Positions 1 through 10,700 of a DNA stretch of 21,549 nucleotides are shown here, piece after piece. Position numbers and translations under genes: made by a program. Below the pieces are notes generated by a model. The model saw only the letters and a program-made list of their open reading frames with translations, had not been told where the DNA came from and did no database searches. Position 1 is the stretch's first letter. Every line of letters begins with the position of its first letter. Source of the stretch: Parachlorella kessleri (Eukaryota > Chlorophyta > Trebouxiophyceae > Chlorellales > Chlorellaceae); assembly GCA_001598975.1 (NCBI GenBank), contig BBXU01001891.1, positions 1-21,549 of the forward strand, in the 5' to 3' direction.

Positions 1-73
1 CTATTAACGTTATGGCTTTTGTAGGGCTGTGTAGGGTTTGACCAGTGTGACGTGCCTACCTAGGCCTGCGCAG

Positions 74-151
74 TTAAGCAAGCTTAGTGTGGCTATCAGC
101 CCGCCCACAGAGCAGGCGAGAGTCTTGGCATAGCACTTGCTTTGGACAGTT
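74..151 (-). CDS. Tentative last exon (exon 12) of the fucosyltransferase-like gene
   Basis: The reading frame from a CCGGCAG acceptor (acceptor AG at 153-152) runs 25 codons to a TAA stop at 74-76. It includes NCPKQVLCQDSRLLCG, with four Cys. Phase 0 agrees with the previous exon. Other acceptors in the same stretch fit too: one at 168-167 keeps this frame and adds five residues, and one near 211 would end after about ten residues. The stop is probably near here but the exact tail is uncertain. No TGTAA signal lies between the stop and the left edge, so the 3' UTR continues off the window. Confidence 0.4.
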   Translation of the reverse strand, partial: NCPKQVLCQDSRLLCGRADSHTKLA

Positions 152-3100
152 CTGCCGGAGCGGGAACTGCTTGCTGGGGATCACAGCAGCGAAGATGCTA
201 CTGCCAACAAGACCTACAAGAAGGCCAACACTCACTGAGCAGAGAGGAGTATTAAAAGGCTTCTCCGCCTCCCTGGCGGTGTCAGAGGTTAGGCTTCCCC
301 TGGTCCTCTTCTGCCTGCCACGCTTTGCATGTCCTGGCGGACAGTCCAACACCCATGCTCACCTTGAAACCGAGGAAGCCGCTATTTGATAGGGTCGTCT
401 CCACTATCTCCAAGGCAGCACCCCGAGGCAATTTCAGCCCTGGTTCCCGGCCAGCCGTGCACTCTGGCCCCCAGCCGTGCTTGTGGAGGCACCTGCCGCT
501 CTGCTGCTGCAGGTGCAGCCAGTAGCGGTCTGGCAACTGGAGGGAGTGCCAGCCTGGGTGGACGATGCCAGGCTGGACACCAAACCTACAGCAATAAGTA
601 CATCAGCTGAGCGAATAAGTGAACAACAGCACCCCCACGACAGACAGGAGAAAATACAGTATGCAAAACAGCAGTGGTGGCAGTACCTGTAAATGTGGAC
701 AATTCCAGGAGGCAAGCGTGCAGCACAGATGCCAGTTAGCAAAGACTTTGTGTGGGGCAAGTTGGGCTAAGCGATGGGGTCTGCAATTGAGCTGTTGCAG
801 TGCTCAGGCTGTAGTGACCCAACCCGGCAACTCCTCCCTACAAGAGAGTCTCAGCGGCATGGCTTTGAAGAGCCACAGGACTTCCAGCAACATTCCTTAA
901 GAAAATAGCGCTGTTGATCGCTGCAGTTGTACTGCTGACAGGGGGGTCCCTGGTCTTACCGCAGAGCCTCCTCTCCTTTCAGGTCGCCAGCCGTAAACAG
1001 GGGGTCAGCATTGCCGTAGAGGGTGTCTGGCGGGGTTAGGATGCTAGCCCTACGCACCAGCCGGGCCTGCAGGTCACTTGCCACCATGTTCCATCTTCGT
1101 GACGTCTAAAGCTGGTCCACAACAACCGCATGCAGGGCATGTGTCAGGAGGGGAGGGCCTTGCATTGGAAATAAAGAGAGCTGGCACACAGGCAGTAGGT
1201 TTCCGACCCACCAGCAGGGTCTGCATCAGGGCGACCCCGTGTTTTGCCATGTGCTCATTTCATCAACACTCCTCCTATCCATTAAAAATACCACAGGGCA
1301 TTTTGTGTCCAATGGTACGACCATCCGCAACTTGAAGATATTTCCTACTGCCTTGCTGGCTGCCATTGTATGGTCTACATGTCTCTGACTCACCATGCGG
1401 GCCCACCAGCTGAGCGCGGAGTAAGCATTGCCCACAAGCAGGGCGCTGTGCTCCAATAGGAGCAGGTCGACAGCTGAGTTCAACTCGACATCGACCGATT
1501 GCGCCTATACAAAGCTGGCAGAGCAGGCTCAGCAGGGTTTGCGAGCAGGAGCCTGGTGTGCACCTCAAGTCGGCGCAGGACGGGAGACATGAGAGCATAC
1601 CAGAACACATCTACGACAGCTCAAAAACGGGGGGCATACGTATGCATGCCAACCTAAGCAGCCCATGATGTCCGCAACAAGCGACTATGCTGCTGTACTC
1701 CCCAGAAATTGGCAGGGTTGGCCGGCACATGTGGGGGCCAGCAGACCTGAACTCCAAGCCCTGCCTTCAATGAGGCTTACCGGGTCGAACCCGCTGCACT
1801 CCACACCTCCTGAAGACTCCCTCAAGCAGCTAGCAGTGCCCGCCGTCACACTTGTCAACCCGCCCACGCTCAACAGCTCCTCCGCCTTAGCCTGGGAGAA
1901 GCCTTGGCTGGCCACATACACATGCGGGTAGTGCTGGGGCAGCCCCCAGGACAGGAGCTGCTGTGCTACGTCTGCTAGGGGCATGTAGCACTCTCCCAGG
2001 CCTCCATCCTGCATGCAGGAGTCCTTACTGGGCCTGGTTACGAGCTATAGGGGTTGATTTGGTGTGAAAGCTCTCTGGGCACCATACGGGACAGATTCAA
2101 TGCACGGGAAGGTGTGGTGTGCAAGTGCCTTGAGCAAAGCCAACTAATACCAATGTAGTTTACACCGCTTATAAAACCTCATACATATCAGTGTATATAT
2201 TTATATATTAATTTGCTGGTTGAGAAGTAGTTGATATCTTAAGTGAAGCCCGGTGCCCTCCACCTCGGCTTGGCCCGCTCCGACCAAACGGCGCATACAT
2301 CCAGCTATAGGCCCTCTCTCATAGAGAACAGCTACTATGCTGCCCAGGTCAGCCTCCTCACCTGGGCCTCCTCATAGACCTCGTTGCCCTGGTCTTCGCA
2401 GTAGCTCTCCCATGCTGAGCCGTCCAGGACGTGTACCGCCAGGTACTGCAGAGGCTGCAGCAGAGCGCCCTCAGCATCGCTAGGGAGGCTGACTCTCATG
2501 GCCCTTGCTACAGCACGCTGCCGGGCCTCGAAAGCCTCATGGACTTGGGCGCTTGGCTTGAGGGCGCCGTGAATGGCATGCAGCAGCCCGCCCATTTCCT
2601 GCACAAGGGAAGGGATCTTAGTGCCCTGGCGTGCAGGGGCTTAACAGCTTGCCCGCTGCAGGGCTGGAGGTAGAGCCAGAAGCACCTGCCTCACGTGGTA
2701 GCTGGAAGCCGCATACCATGTGCCTGCCAGTGCGCTTGGAGGCCAGGATCGGGCCGAAGTGTCACATGGCTCCTCTAGCCACAGATACAGCCAGTGTAAC
2801 ACAAACGCTGACAACTACATGCGGTACCAAGCAAGCAAGCAAGCAAGCAGGCAGGCAGGCAGGCAAGCAAGCAAGCAAGCGAGCGAGCGCGCGAGTAAGT
2901 CTTGTAGGTGCTGGTCGCCCCCAGTTTGCCTAGACCTCACTGGTGAAACGACCAGCAAGGAGCACGAAACAAGGTGGCGGCGGGACCCACCATATGGAAC
3001 CAGGCAGCTCTCCTCTGCTGTATGTTCACATCAGCCTGTCTCTCATCTCCGCAAAACAGGACAGTCAGGAACAGCCTTGACAGCACCGTTTAGCGCCTGC

Positions 3101-4490
3101 CTGAACGAATAGAGAACAAACCTTTATTTAAAAACAATAACGGACTGCGGGGCCCACGGCTTCCCTCCGCCTCACCTCAGTATCCCAAAGGACAGTGTTC
3201 AGCGTGCAGCGCAGCCGCAGAACGTTTCTGCGAGCCAGCAGCTGCTTCAGAGGCAACCAGGTGGTCGGCCGTGCAGGATCTATTGGCTGCACCAGGGAAG
3301 AGTATGATTAACACCGCATTGTAAAAACGCACTGCAGTGCTTCCCTTGCTTGAGAAATAGGAGCAAGGGACCTCCATGGCAGCTCAAAAAACAACAACGG
3401 AGGATACAAGGTAAGTGCAGCAAGGCCGCGCCAACCTAAGAGTGTGGCAGTTCTACAGGTTGGTGCACAGTGGGCTCCCACGCGCTTCGGACGTGCGATG
3501 AGTTGAAGACTTACGTAATGGTCACTATATGCCCCCAAAGTCTCCCCTTGCAGCCAAGCTGGCAGGCTCGCCACCACCTTCACCAGACCTGCAGCCATGT
3601 AGCAGCGCCTCTCGAGATTCCCAGCTCAAATGACCAGGTCAGAACGGCATGTGCAACCCAGTGCACGCGTATGCATAGACGCAGTAGGAAGTGCAAGGTC
3701 AGGTGGTGTTCTCAGGCCAGGTACAGCATGCTTCTGTGGCCCTACCTGACATCCGGCGTATGAAATAGCCAGGGTCAAGGTAGTGGTCCACGCCCACAGC
3801 ATAGCTTGCTTGTGGGTCATAGTTGGCCATATCCACAGGAATCTTGGAGGCGAGGCCTGCTGGGTCATACTGCCTGCAGCCCTCAATAACACGTTGTCAC
3901 CAGTGCCAACCCATTCCAGAGAAAAAAGCAAGCTGTGTATATTCTTCTGTCCATTCTGCCTCAGGCCCTGGGTGAGGCCCTGGCAGTGTTGACATAGATG
4001 CGAGAATAGACCCTACCGGTACCACTGGGGCAGCACGCAGGTAGCGTTCAGGAGGTAGCAGATGGCAATGCCGTCAGCGAAGGCCCTGAGCTGGTCTGCA
4101 TAGCCCTGCATTCATAAGGTGCGTTTATCCTGTCTGATGTCTTGAAGCCAAGCTCAGCCTAGGTGCTAGCTTCCTTTGGGAAGAGTGCGGTGCAGGTCAC
4201 ACCTTGCAGACAAGGAAGGTGATGTACTTATCAGGGGCCACATCCGTCACATCTGAGGTGGCCCTGACGTGAAGGATGGCTGCCTGTAGCTCATTCGAGG
4301 CAGCGTGTGCCATCGCCACTGCGCTGTCCCCGCCTGGCCAGTGCTTGCGCAGAAGGCCAGCCATAGTCAGGAGGTACAGTCCGATGCAAGCCACTATGCC
4401 ATACTTTAGGTAGGCTTTCGAATTGGCCTTGGAATGCTTATTAGCCGGGCCAGGTGGCCTTCGTTTGCTGGCCGGCAGGATTGGTGTCAT
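74..4490 (-). CDS. Putative GDP-fucose protein O-fucosyltransferase-like type II membrane protein, 12 exons
   Basis: Exons on the minus strand, in order: 4203-4490, 4017-4105, 3746-3873, 3515-3588, 3176-3286, 2686-2769, 2362-2598, 1781-2008, 1394-1504, 960-1066, 363-585, 74-151. They total 1758 nt with matching phases and encode 585 residues. A basic N-terminus precedes one hydrophobic segment (about residues 31-47), as in Golgi/ER type II glycosyltransferases. Residues 97-112 read GYADQLRAFADGIAIC, then LLNAT and VLPQWY, like the GxGNQL...A.A..LNRTLVLP start of the O-fucosyltransferase fold. QYLAVHVLDG (309-318) sits where the family has its conserved HLR strand, HVYVAS (366-371) matches the family's 'I-Y-A-T/S' strand, and GNAYSALSWW (438-447) matches its GNxxSSFS loop. 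The expected reaction is fucose transfer from GDP-fucose to a secreted glycoprotein, but HVL lacks the usual Arg of HLR, so activity is doubtful. Exon 6 and exon 12 are the weakest. Family membership is inferred from motifs only. Confidence 0.68.
363..585 (-). CDS. Exon 11 of the fucosyltransferase-like gene: Trp/His/Cys-containing C-terminal extension
   Basis: This exon makes residues 487-560 of the protein above. It begins after a TGTAG acceptor at 587-586 and ends at an AAG|GTGAGC donor (363|362). The preceding exon ends CTGCG|GTAAGA in phase 2 (donor at 959-956), and the first G here completes an Arg codon, so the join is in frame. If that donor is not used, the same bases give a TAA stop at 956-958 and a 486-residue protein. 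The segment contains PGIVHPGW, DRYWLHLQ and several Cys residues. It does not resemble the core of the fucosyltransferase fold, and I recognise no domain in it. Confidence 0.6.
2150..2225. other. AT-rich island in an intron
   Basis: This stretch of TATA-rich sequence, including GTGTATATATTTATATATTA around 2193-2212, stands out against GC-rich surroundings. It lies in the 353-bp intron (2009-2361) between exons 7 and 8 of the fucosyltransferase-like gene. I see no gene or recognisable element in it. Confidence 0.6.
2828..2895. repeat. Tetranucleotide microsatellite (CAAG/CAGG/CGAG)
   Basis: About 17 consecutive 4-base units run CAAG, then CAGG, then CAAG again, then CGAG, changing by single-base steps. 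They lie inside the 406-bp intron (2770-3175) between exons 5 and 6 of the fucosyltransferase-like gene. The block structure shows that variant units spread in runs, as expected from replication slippage. The open frame across it (Lys/Gln/Ala/Ser-rich on the plus strand) is a by-product of the repeat. Confidence 0.9.
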
Positions 4491-4790
4491 GGCTACACCA
4501 TCACTCAGCTGGGGGCGACAAGACTACATATCAATAACATAATGTCTTCTCGATTGCAAGCACTTTCGCAACTTGTCGTCTTGGGTCCGATGCGCAGCTC
4601 CCTGGTTGTTGTGGGTTAGTAGCGATGAGTCAAGGCGCCAGACTGGAAAGGCCTGGCTTACATCAAACATCCCGGGCCATGTCTGACTAGCAGCCATCAG
4701 CAGGCGAACAGGCAGAGTAGCCGCACTAGTTGTCACGCCTAACCACGGCAGCAGCAGTACTGAAATTCCTAAGAAGCGCTGAAGGTCCTG
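4491..4790 (-). promoter_or_regulatory. Tandem intergenic gap: NAA15 3' UTR and promoter/5' UTR of the fucosyltransferase-like gene
   Basis: Exactly 300 bp separate the NAA15 stop codon (4791-4793) from the ATG of the next minus-strand gene (4490). The gap must carry the end of one transcript and the start of the other. The NAA15 poly(A) signal is near 4658-4662, leaving about 170 bp for the downstream promoter and leader. I see no clear TATA box or other motif. No supported gene lies here; the short plus and minus frames have no recognisable product. Confidence 0.55.
4658..4662 (-). terminator. TGTAA polyadenylation signal of NAA15
   Basis: TGTAA on the minus strand lies about 130 nt after the NAA15 stop codon. 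Green algae of the Chlamydomonas group use TGTAA rather than AATAAA, and this spacing is within their usual 3' UTR range. The five-base motif alone is weak evidence; the position makes it credible. Confidence 0.6.
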
Positions 4791-7700
4791 CTAGACTGCC
4801 AGAGCAGCAACCTTCTCTGCCACACCATTCGCTGTTCCACTGTCCGTTGCTGCTTCCGCCGCCAGCGCTACGCAGTCAGCGCCGCCGAAGTAGCGTGACC
4901 AGCGGAACACCGCCGCACACTGTTGCCGCCACTGCTCTGCCCCGGCCTCGTCTCTAAGCCCAGCTTTTAGCAGCTGGTGCACTGCTTGAGCGTCCTTGTG
5001 CGCCGCGCCTCCAGGGCCAGCTGCAGCAGGCCATTGAGCGATGCTGGGTGAGCAGACGTCACTGCACCGTTCAATCTCTCCCGGTTCCTTTTCTGGCGCA
5101 GAAGTCCCTGCTAAGCCACCCTTCACGCTGGGTGCAACATAGCGCTCAACATATATGCTGGTAGACCACAATAGGCAGCCCTGCTGTCCTGGCAACCACC
5201 CCTCATCAACTAAATCCCACCATCCCTACCCCACACCTTGGAGCAACTGCTGAACTGCAGCCTGGGCCTTCTCCGGTCCCCCAAGCGCCGCTGCACCCTC
5301 GGCCGCCGCTGCCCGCTGCAGCAGCGACCCACCGCCGCTGCCGTCACCGCACTGCTGCTGCGCCCACTGTGCATGGTACTCCCCTGGCGAGAGGCCCCCC
5401 AGGGCCTCCTTTACGCCTTGCTGCACCAGGTCCGTGACAAGCGGGTTGGCTGCCGCCACAGGCTGCTGCTGCGGCAGCTGCTCGGCACGCAGCGCCAGAC
5501 GCAGCAGCGCGAGGTGCGTGCGCGGGTGGGCGGGACCGGCCAGCCGCTGCGCCTGCTGAGCGGCTCTCAGCGCCAGCAGCAGCTTGCCCTTCCTGAGATA
5601 CACCTGCATACACAAGGTATACAAGCAGACACGGCTATCAACGACCTGCATGAAGCACAGGCAACACATACCTGTATGCTTCAACTCTAAAGGTGTACTT
5701 GATGGTCACCTCAACAGCGTAAAAGGCCATGGCCATACCGTCCCTCTTACCTCGAAGGCCAGCAGGTGGGTGTTCAGGCTGTCGCCGGCGTGTTCCACCA
5801 GCCGCCTGACAAGCTTGGAGGCCTCCCCAAGCGGGTCCGGGGTGGCTGCTAGCTGCACCCCGTCCGGGTCGGTGTCCCTGCGGCGGGGTCAGTTTCAGGG
5901 CTCCTCATGCACAGCATGCATGTGTGGGCAGGCATCGGACGAATGGGTCGCTTACGGCGTGCCGCATTCACGCCCGGCTGCCACTGGCACCCCACTCATT
6001 GTCCCAGACGCATCCCACCCCCTGTAGCCTTGTTGCTACCCAACCAAGACCCTCGCCACTCTGCATACTGCCCTGGTTACTACCCACGTTACTACCCAGC
6101 CTAGCCTCGGCCCCCTGCTCACTTCTTCTTGGGCTCGCCCTTGTCGTGCCCCTTCTTAGCCGCCGCTGCCGCCTCGGCCGCTGCCGCCCTGGCCGCGGCT
6201 TCGGCCTCCTCCTTCTGCCGCCGCTGCTCCTCTTTGCGCTTCCTCTGGCGGTACCTGCAGGGTGCAGGGCCGCAAGATTGTGTGGGTAGGCCAGTGACAG
6301 TCGAGGCACAAGAGGCCCGGCCTACACTTGCTGGCCATGCTCCTGCGCGCGCTGTCCTGGCATACCTACCCAGCACTGCTTGCGTTCTTGTGAGCCTGTG
6401 CCCACACAACTGAGTGCTGGCGGGCCCTGCAGGGGCCTGTGCTCCTATCCACTCCTAGTGCCACCACTCTTCTGATGCCACCGTATTCGAAGGCCGGGGC
6501 AACAAGCAGAGGTTTGGCACACAGTACCATCCGCCTTCCTGTTGCGGCTGCAGCCATGCACACTCGCTGGTCCGACCCCAAACCCCAGAACGGGTTCTCA
6601 AGATCACCACACTGACTCCCTCTCACACAGCTTTCCCCTTGTTCCCATTTTCAAACTCTTTGCACCTTGTGTGCCACCCTTTTGTCCCTCCGACCCTCCG
6701 ACCCCTGCAATCCTGAAGCTAAGACACCCAGGGCCCCCCAAAACTGATATTTCGTCTGCGCTCAGGGCCCCCCGCCAGGGCAACCGGCCCTCCTTCTCCT
6801 CCTCCTCCTCCACCGGCCGCCCACACACCAAGAACATCCCAGCAGTAAATCCGACATCACCGACCACAATGCCCACAAGAAGAGGAGGAGCCCAGGTCCA
6901 TCGCACACCACCCACCTCTTCTGCTCCTCCGCGCTCATGCCCGCCAGCAGCTCCTCCTCCTGCTGCTCGGCAGACTTGGGGGGGTGGTCATACAGATCCA
7001 AGTAGGCCTGGACGGCGCCCGCCATGGCCTGCAGCACCCAGGTGGAGCCTTGGCTACTCGGCATGTGTTATTGGTGAGCTTTCCACGTTTATCAGAGAAC
7101 CCTTTGGTTGCAGCCACATCAAACAACAATCAACCAGACATGGAGCCTGCTAGGTTGACATCTACCAAAGCAAGCCGCGCATGGCCATGCTCAGGATGCT
7201 GGATGCCAAGGTGATGCCGCCCCTCCACTGTCAGGAAGGAAATATTCCAAGCCGAGCCGAGAGACGCCATGAGAGCACCGAAGGGCTGAAGGGAGATGCA
7301 TGGCAGTACCAAGCCGGGTAGATGACCATCAAGCTCCCCACAACTATTGCCATGGGAGTCTCCTGCTGTCGGGGAGGCTGACCTTGGAGTATGTGGGGTG
7401 AGCGTAGAGCTTGTCCTCCATGCGCAGCATGTCCACGTATGCCCGCATCGTCTGCAACAGGGCAGCATGCACAGCAGGCTGCGGTTTCAAACGCCTTAGG
7501 ATGTCACTAACGACGCTTTGGCGCACGACCGGTTGTCCCAGAACCACATCATGCATGCGCCGGAGCAAAGGCCCTATGCTGGGAAGCTGTCTGTTCGTCG
7601 AGCACTTAACAACGCACTTACCTGAGGGTCAAGCTGCTACCAGCGGCTTCCACGGAATGCATCCAAAGCTCACCCTAACAGCCCTTGTACTGAACGCCCA

Positions 7701-10700
7701 CCTGCTTGCGTAAGCAGTAGCCGTGAAAGTCGAACTGGTCCTCCACGAAATCAGCAAAGTGGGAGTCGACCTTCAGGAAGCGCTTGAGCGCCTGCAGCAG
7801 CAAGGATGCTTGAAGAAGCTTGTGCCAGCATCAACCAGAGCAACAGCGCCGGGACAGTGGCAAGATGAGTTATTTTCCTGAGAGCCTGCCGCGGCAACAC
7901 AGTAACTGGGGTTATATATGGTCGATCCTAGTTCGTCAAGCACACATAGGACGCATCTGTAAATCACGGAAGTGCAAGTATCTGTAAAAATCACGGAAGT
8001 GCAAGTGACTACGAAGTGACTACAAGCAGCCCAACCATACACGGACTCTGTCAACACGTGATGCTAGGAGGGAGCCCCCTTCATTCACTATCAGTAAAAA
8101 CTTGACAGGTGGAGGTGGTCTGCAGCTGCCTAACCTACCCTGCCATAGTCTTTGCGTGCAAGGAAGGCCCGCCCGCTGTGAATCTCATACCACATGGCCT
8201 GCATCCGCAAACACATCTTTGATGGCAACAGCTTGTAAGCACATCTCTCTTCCTTACATGAGAGCGTGGACGGACCCCAAACCGAGGCCCAGGCCCAGGC
8301 ACAAGGCCTGCAAAACACAGCCCAAGCCAACCCAGGACCAGGGAACATCATAGGCAGCGCCATTTTCGTGCGCCTGGGTCCACATGACGCACGACCAAGC
8401 GGCCGCAGCGCAATGACTGCTGGCCGCAACAATGATTTGTGGTAACAGATCAAGTGGGCCAACCATGGCTGCTCCTGTGCTAGTCAGTATGCCAAACTTG
8501 GCAACCAGGAGAGATCGCAGCAACAAGCCTTGCTTGGATCTCTGCCAGAATACAAAATTGGCTAAGTTGCAGGCCTGCCCGACTCGCCTGCATGTCAAAT
8601 AGGTTGTTGGCCTGCTCCCCATCGCGCGTAAAGAGCGCAGCCAGCCTCTCGGCCTCCTCAATCTGCGAGTAGGCATGCAAATCAAGCCGGCTCTGTTTCC
8701 AGCATTATGATTGCAGCGCAGACCTGTAGCAGACTTCCAGCGCAGCTCTGTGAGCAGAACGGGGGCTGCCAGACCCACAAGGAACCACAGGATCTGCCAG
8801 CCCTGTAATCAGCAGCAGTGCTTCACAGGACCCAGGACAGCCTGGACACCAGATTTAGGCCTCCGCTAACTCCACAATCGACACATGCACTCCCTTGTAT
8901 CCCACTCCGAGGAGCCATACAAAGCACATACGTAAGGGGGCCCCTTTTGGAGCTAGCCAATACCCGCATGCAGGGCTGCTCAGGCTCCTCCCTGATGGCA
9001 TGGCAGTTCCCCAGACCCATACCTGGCCACCAGACAGGGTTACGAGAGCTTCCCAGGCTCCCCTGCACCACTGCCGTCATGTAGAAATTACTCCCACGGA
9101 TTGCTCCATACAACACGTTCTTGACCGCGAGTTCTTTCAAAGAGCAGTCGGGGACCGCCAATCTAAGGCAGTTTACTTAACTCGCGATGGTATCCAAGCC
9201 TCCAAACTACTGTGGCTACCCAGCCATGCGGCACTACTCACGTTTCCCGCCCGAAACAGCGCCTTGACTGCCAGGCAGTTGAGGTAGCGGTCTGACAGGT
9301 CCATGCTGCGTGCTGTGTCTGCCGCGTGCGCTGCGCCCTCCAGGTCCCCAGCGTGGCGCAGCACGCGTGCCCGCAGGCTGTGCGCCTCAATGAGATCTGG
9401 GTTCATCTGCAGTAGAAGTTTACCGGCAGCATCAGCAGGCTTGCAGGTCCAATACCTTCCAGTACTAGCTGACCAGGCGTACTGAAGACCTATGGCTGTG
9501 TGCTGCATACCGTGGTCAACCGCATTTACGCGCCGCGTATGACCAGTTTGGGGCCGCACACTCCAGTCACTACACCAACGCAGCTGCTTCGAAGCAGTGG
9601 GAGTGCAGCTGGAACCAGTGACAGCCGCAGGGCAAACTGTGCACACGCTAGCACCATAGACAGCAAACCATGCTACTGGGCCCCTCGCCCCGCCTCGTGT
9701 CCCCGACACCGGTGGGTATCCTGCTGATCCTGTAGTAACAGTTATTTGAGCCTCACACAGCTTCCTAGTGCACCGCTCAATCCCACGCTGGGAAAACTGT
9801 GCTCCACCCAGGCCTTGAGGCTTAAATGAGGTGGCAAGGTTTATATCCCCCTGCTCAATGGTACATCACCCACCTCTATGCACTGGTCCACCAGCCTCAA
9901 GGCTTCCCCAGTGTCCCCCAGCAAGTCGTGGTGCTGCGCTAGGTAGAGCCGCACCCACAGGAGCACGTTCTCCTTGTGGTGCGGGTTGTGCTGCTGCTGC
10001 TGCTCATGCTGCTGCGCTTGCTCCGCCCCGCGCTCGGCCTGCTGCTGCTCCACTGGTACCGCTGCTGTCGCACCATTTGCTGCATCGCTGGAGGTGCTCG
10101 CCGCCTCGGCAGCTGCTGCCTGCTCCAGCCGCACAAACAGCTGCCCTAGCTGCTGCTTCTTTGCGGAGTTGTCGTAGAGCGGCCGCAGGTCTCTGAAGAG
10201 CGAGGGAATCCCTTTGTGCAAGTACCGCTGCACATAGGGCTCTGCGGCCGCTAGGAACGCCTCTCCCTCTAGGAAATCCAGTGGCAACCGCTTGCACGCT
10301 GCGCTGTGCGGGTGCTGCGCCTGCAGCTCAGCGTACACTTCACCCAGTGCAGCACGCTGCGCTTCTGACAGCCCAGAGAGGTCCGGCGCCAGCGCCGCGG
10401 TGGCGCTGAGCGGCGCTGGGGCCTGTTGTGCTGTCCCTGCTGCGGCTGCTGGGGGCTTCAACGTCAGCTGCAGCGCTGCCAACAGCCCAAAGTGGTAGCG
10501 GTGGTTGTCTGGGGTGACCGCAATCAATCGCCTGTGGTGAAGGCAGGGGGGCCGTAGTTCAGAAAGGCTTTAGTAGGGCCAAAACCGGGGTCACGCGATG
10601 GTGACACGCCACAGCTGGCGCCGTCTCACATCTGCCTTACAGCGGAGCAGCCAGCCCCAGACCTGGTTAAAAACACCTGTCTCGCCAGAGTGGCCCTACG

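Noticed and set aside
2720..3112. 130-residue plus-strand frame with Lys/Gln/Ala/Ser repeats
   Set aside because: Produced by translating the intronic CAAG/CAGG microsatellite.
4791..5195. Full 134-residue frame as a separate small gene
   Set aside because: Only 4791-5020 matches NAA15 ([15 protein letters not shown]...FGG). The upstream part is intron, and the CTGCTGCAG acceptor at 5021-5022 restores the phase.
6119..6121. Stop codon that would end NAA15 after the Lys-rich segment
   Set aside because: The TGA overlaps a GTGAGC donor. Using it gives an in-phase join to DTDPDG...TPDPLGEA, a conserved NAA15 block.
6542..7153. 203-residue plus-strand open frame
   Set aside because: It lies over a NAA15 intron and exon 13 in antisense, is Pro/Ser/Arg-rich and resembles nothing known.
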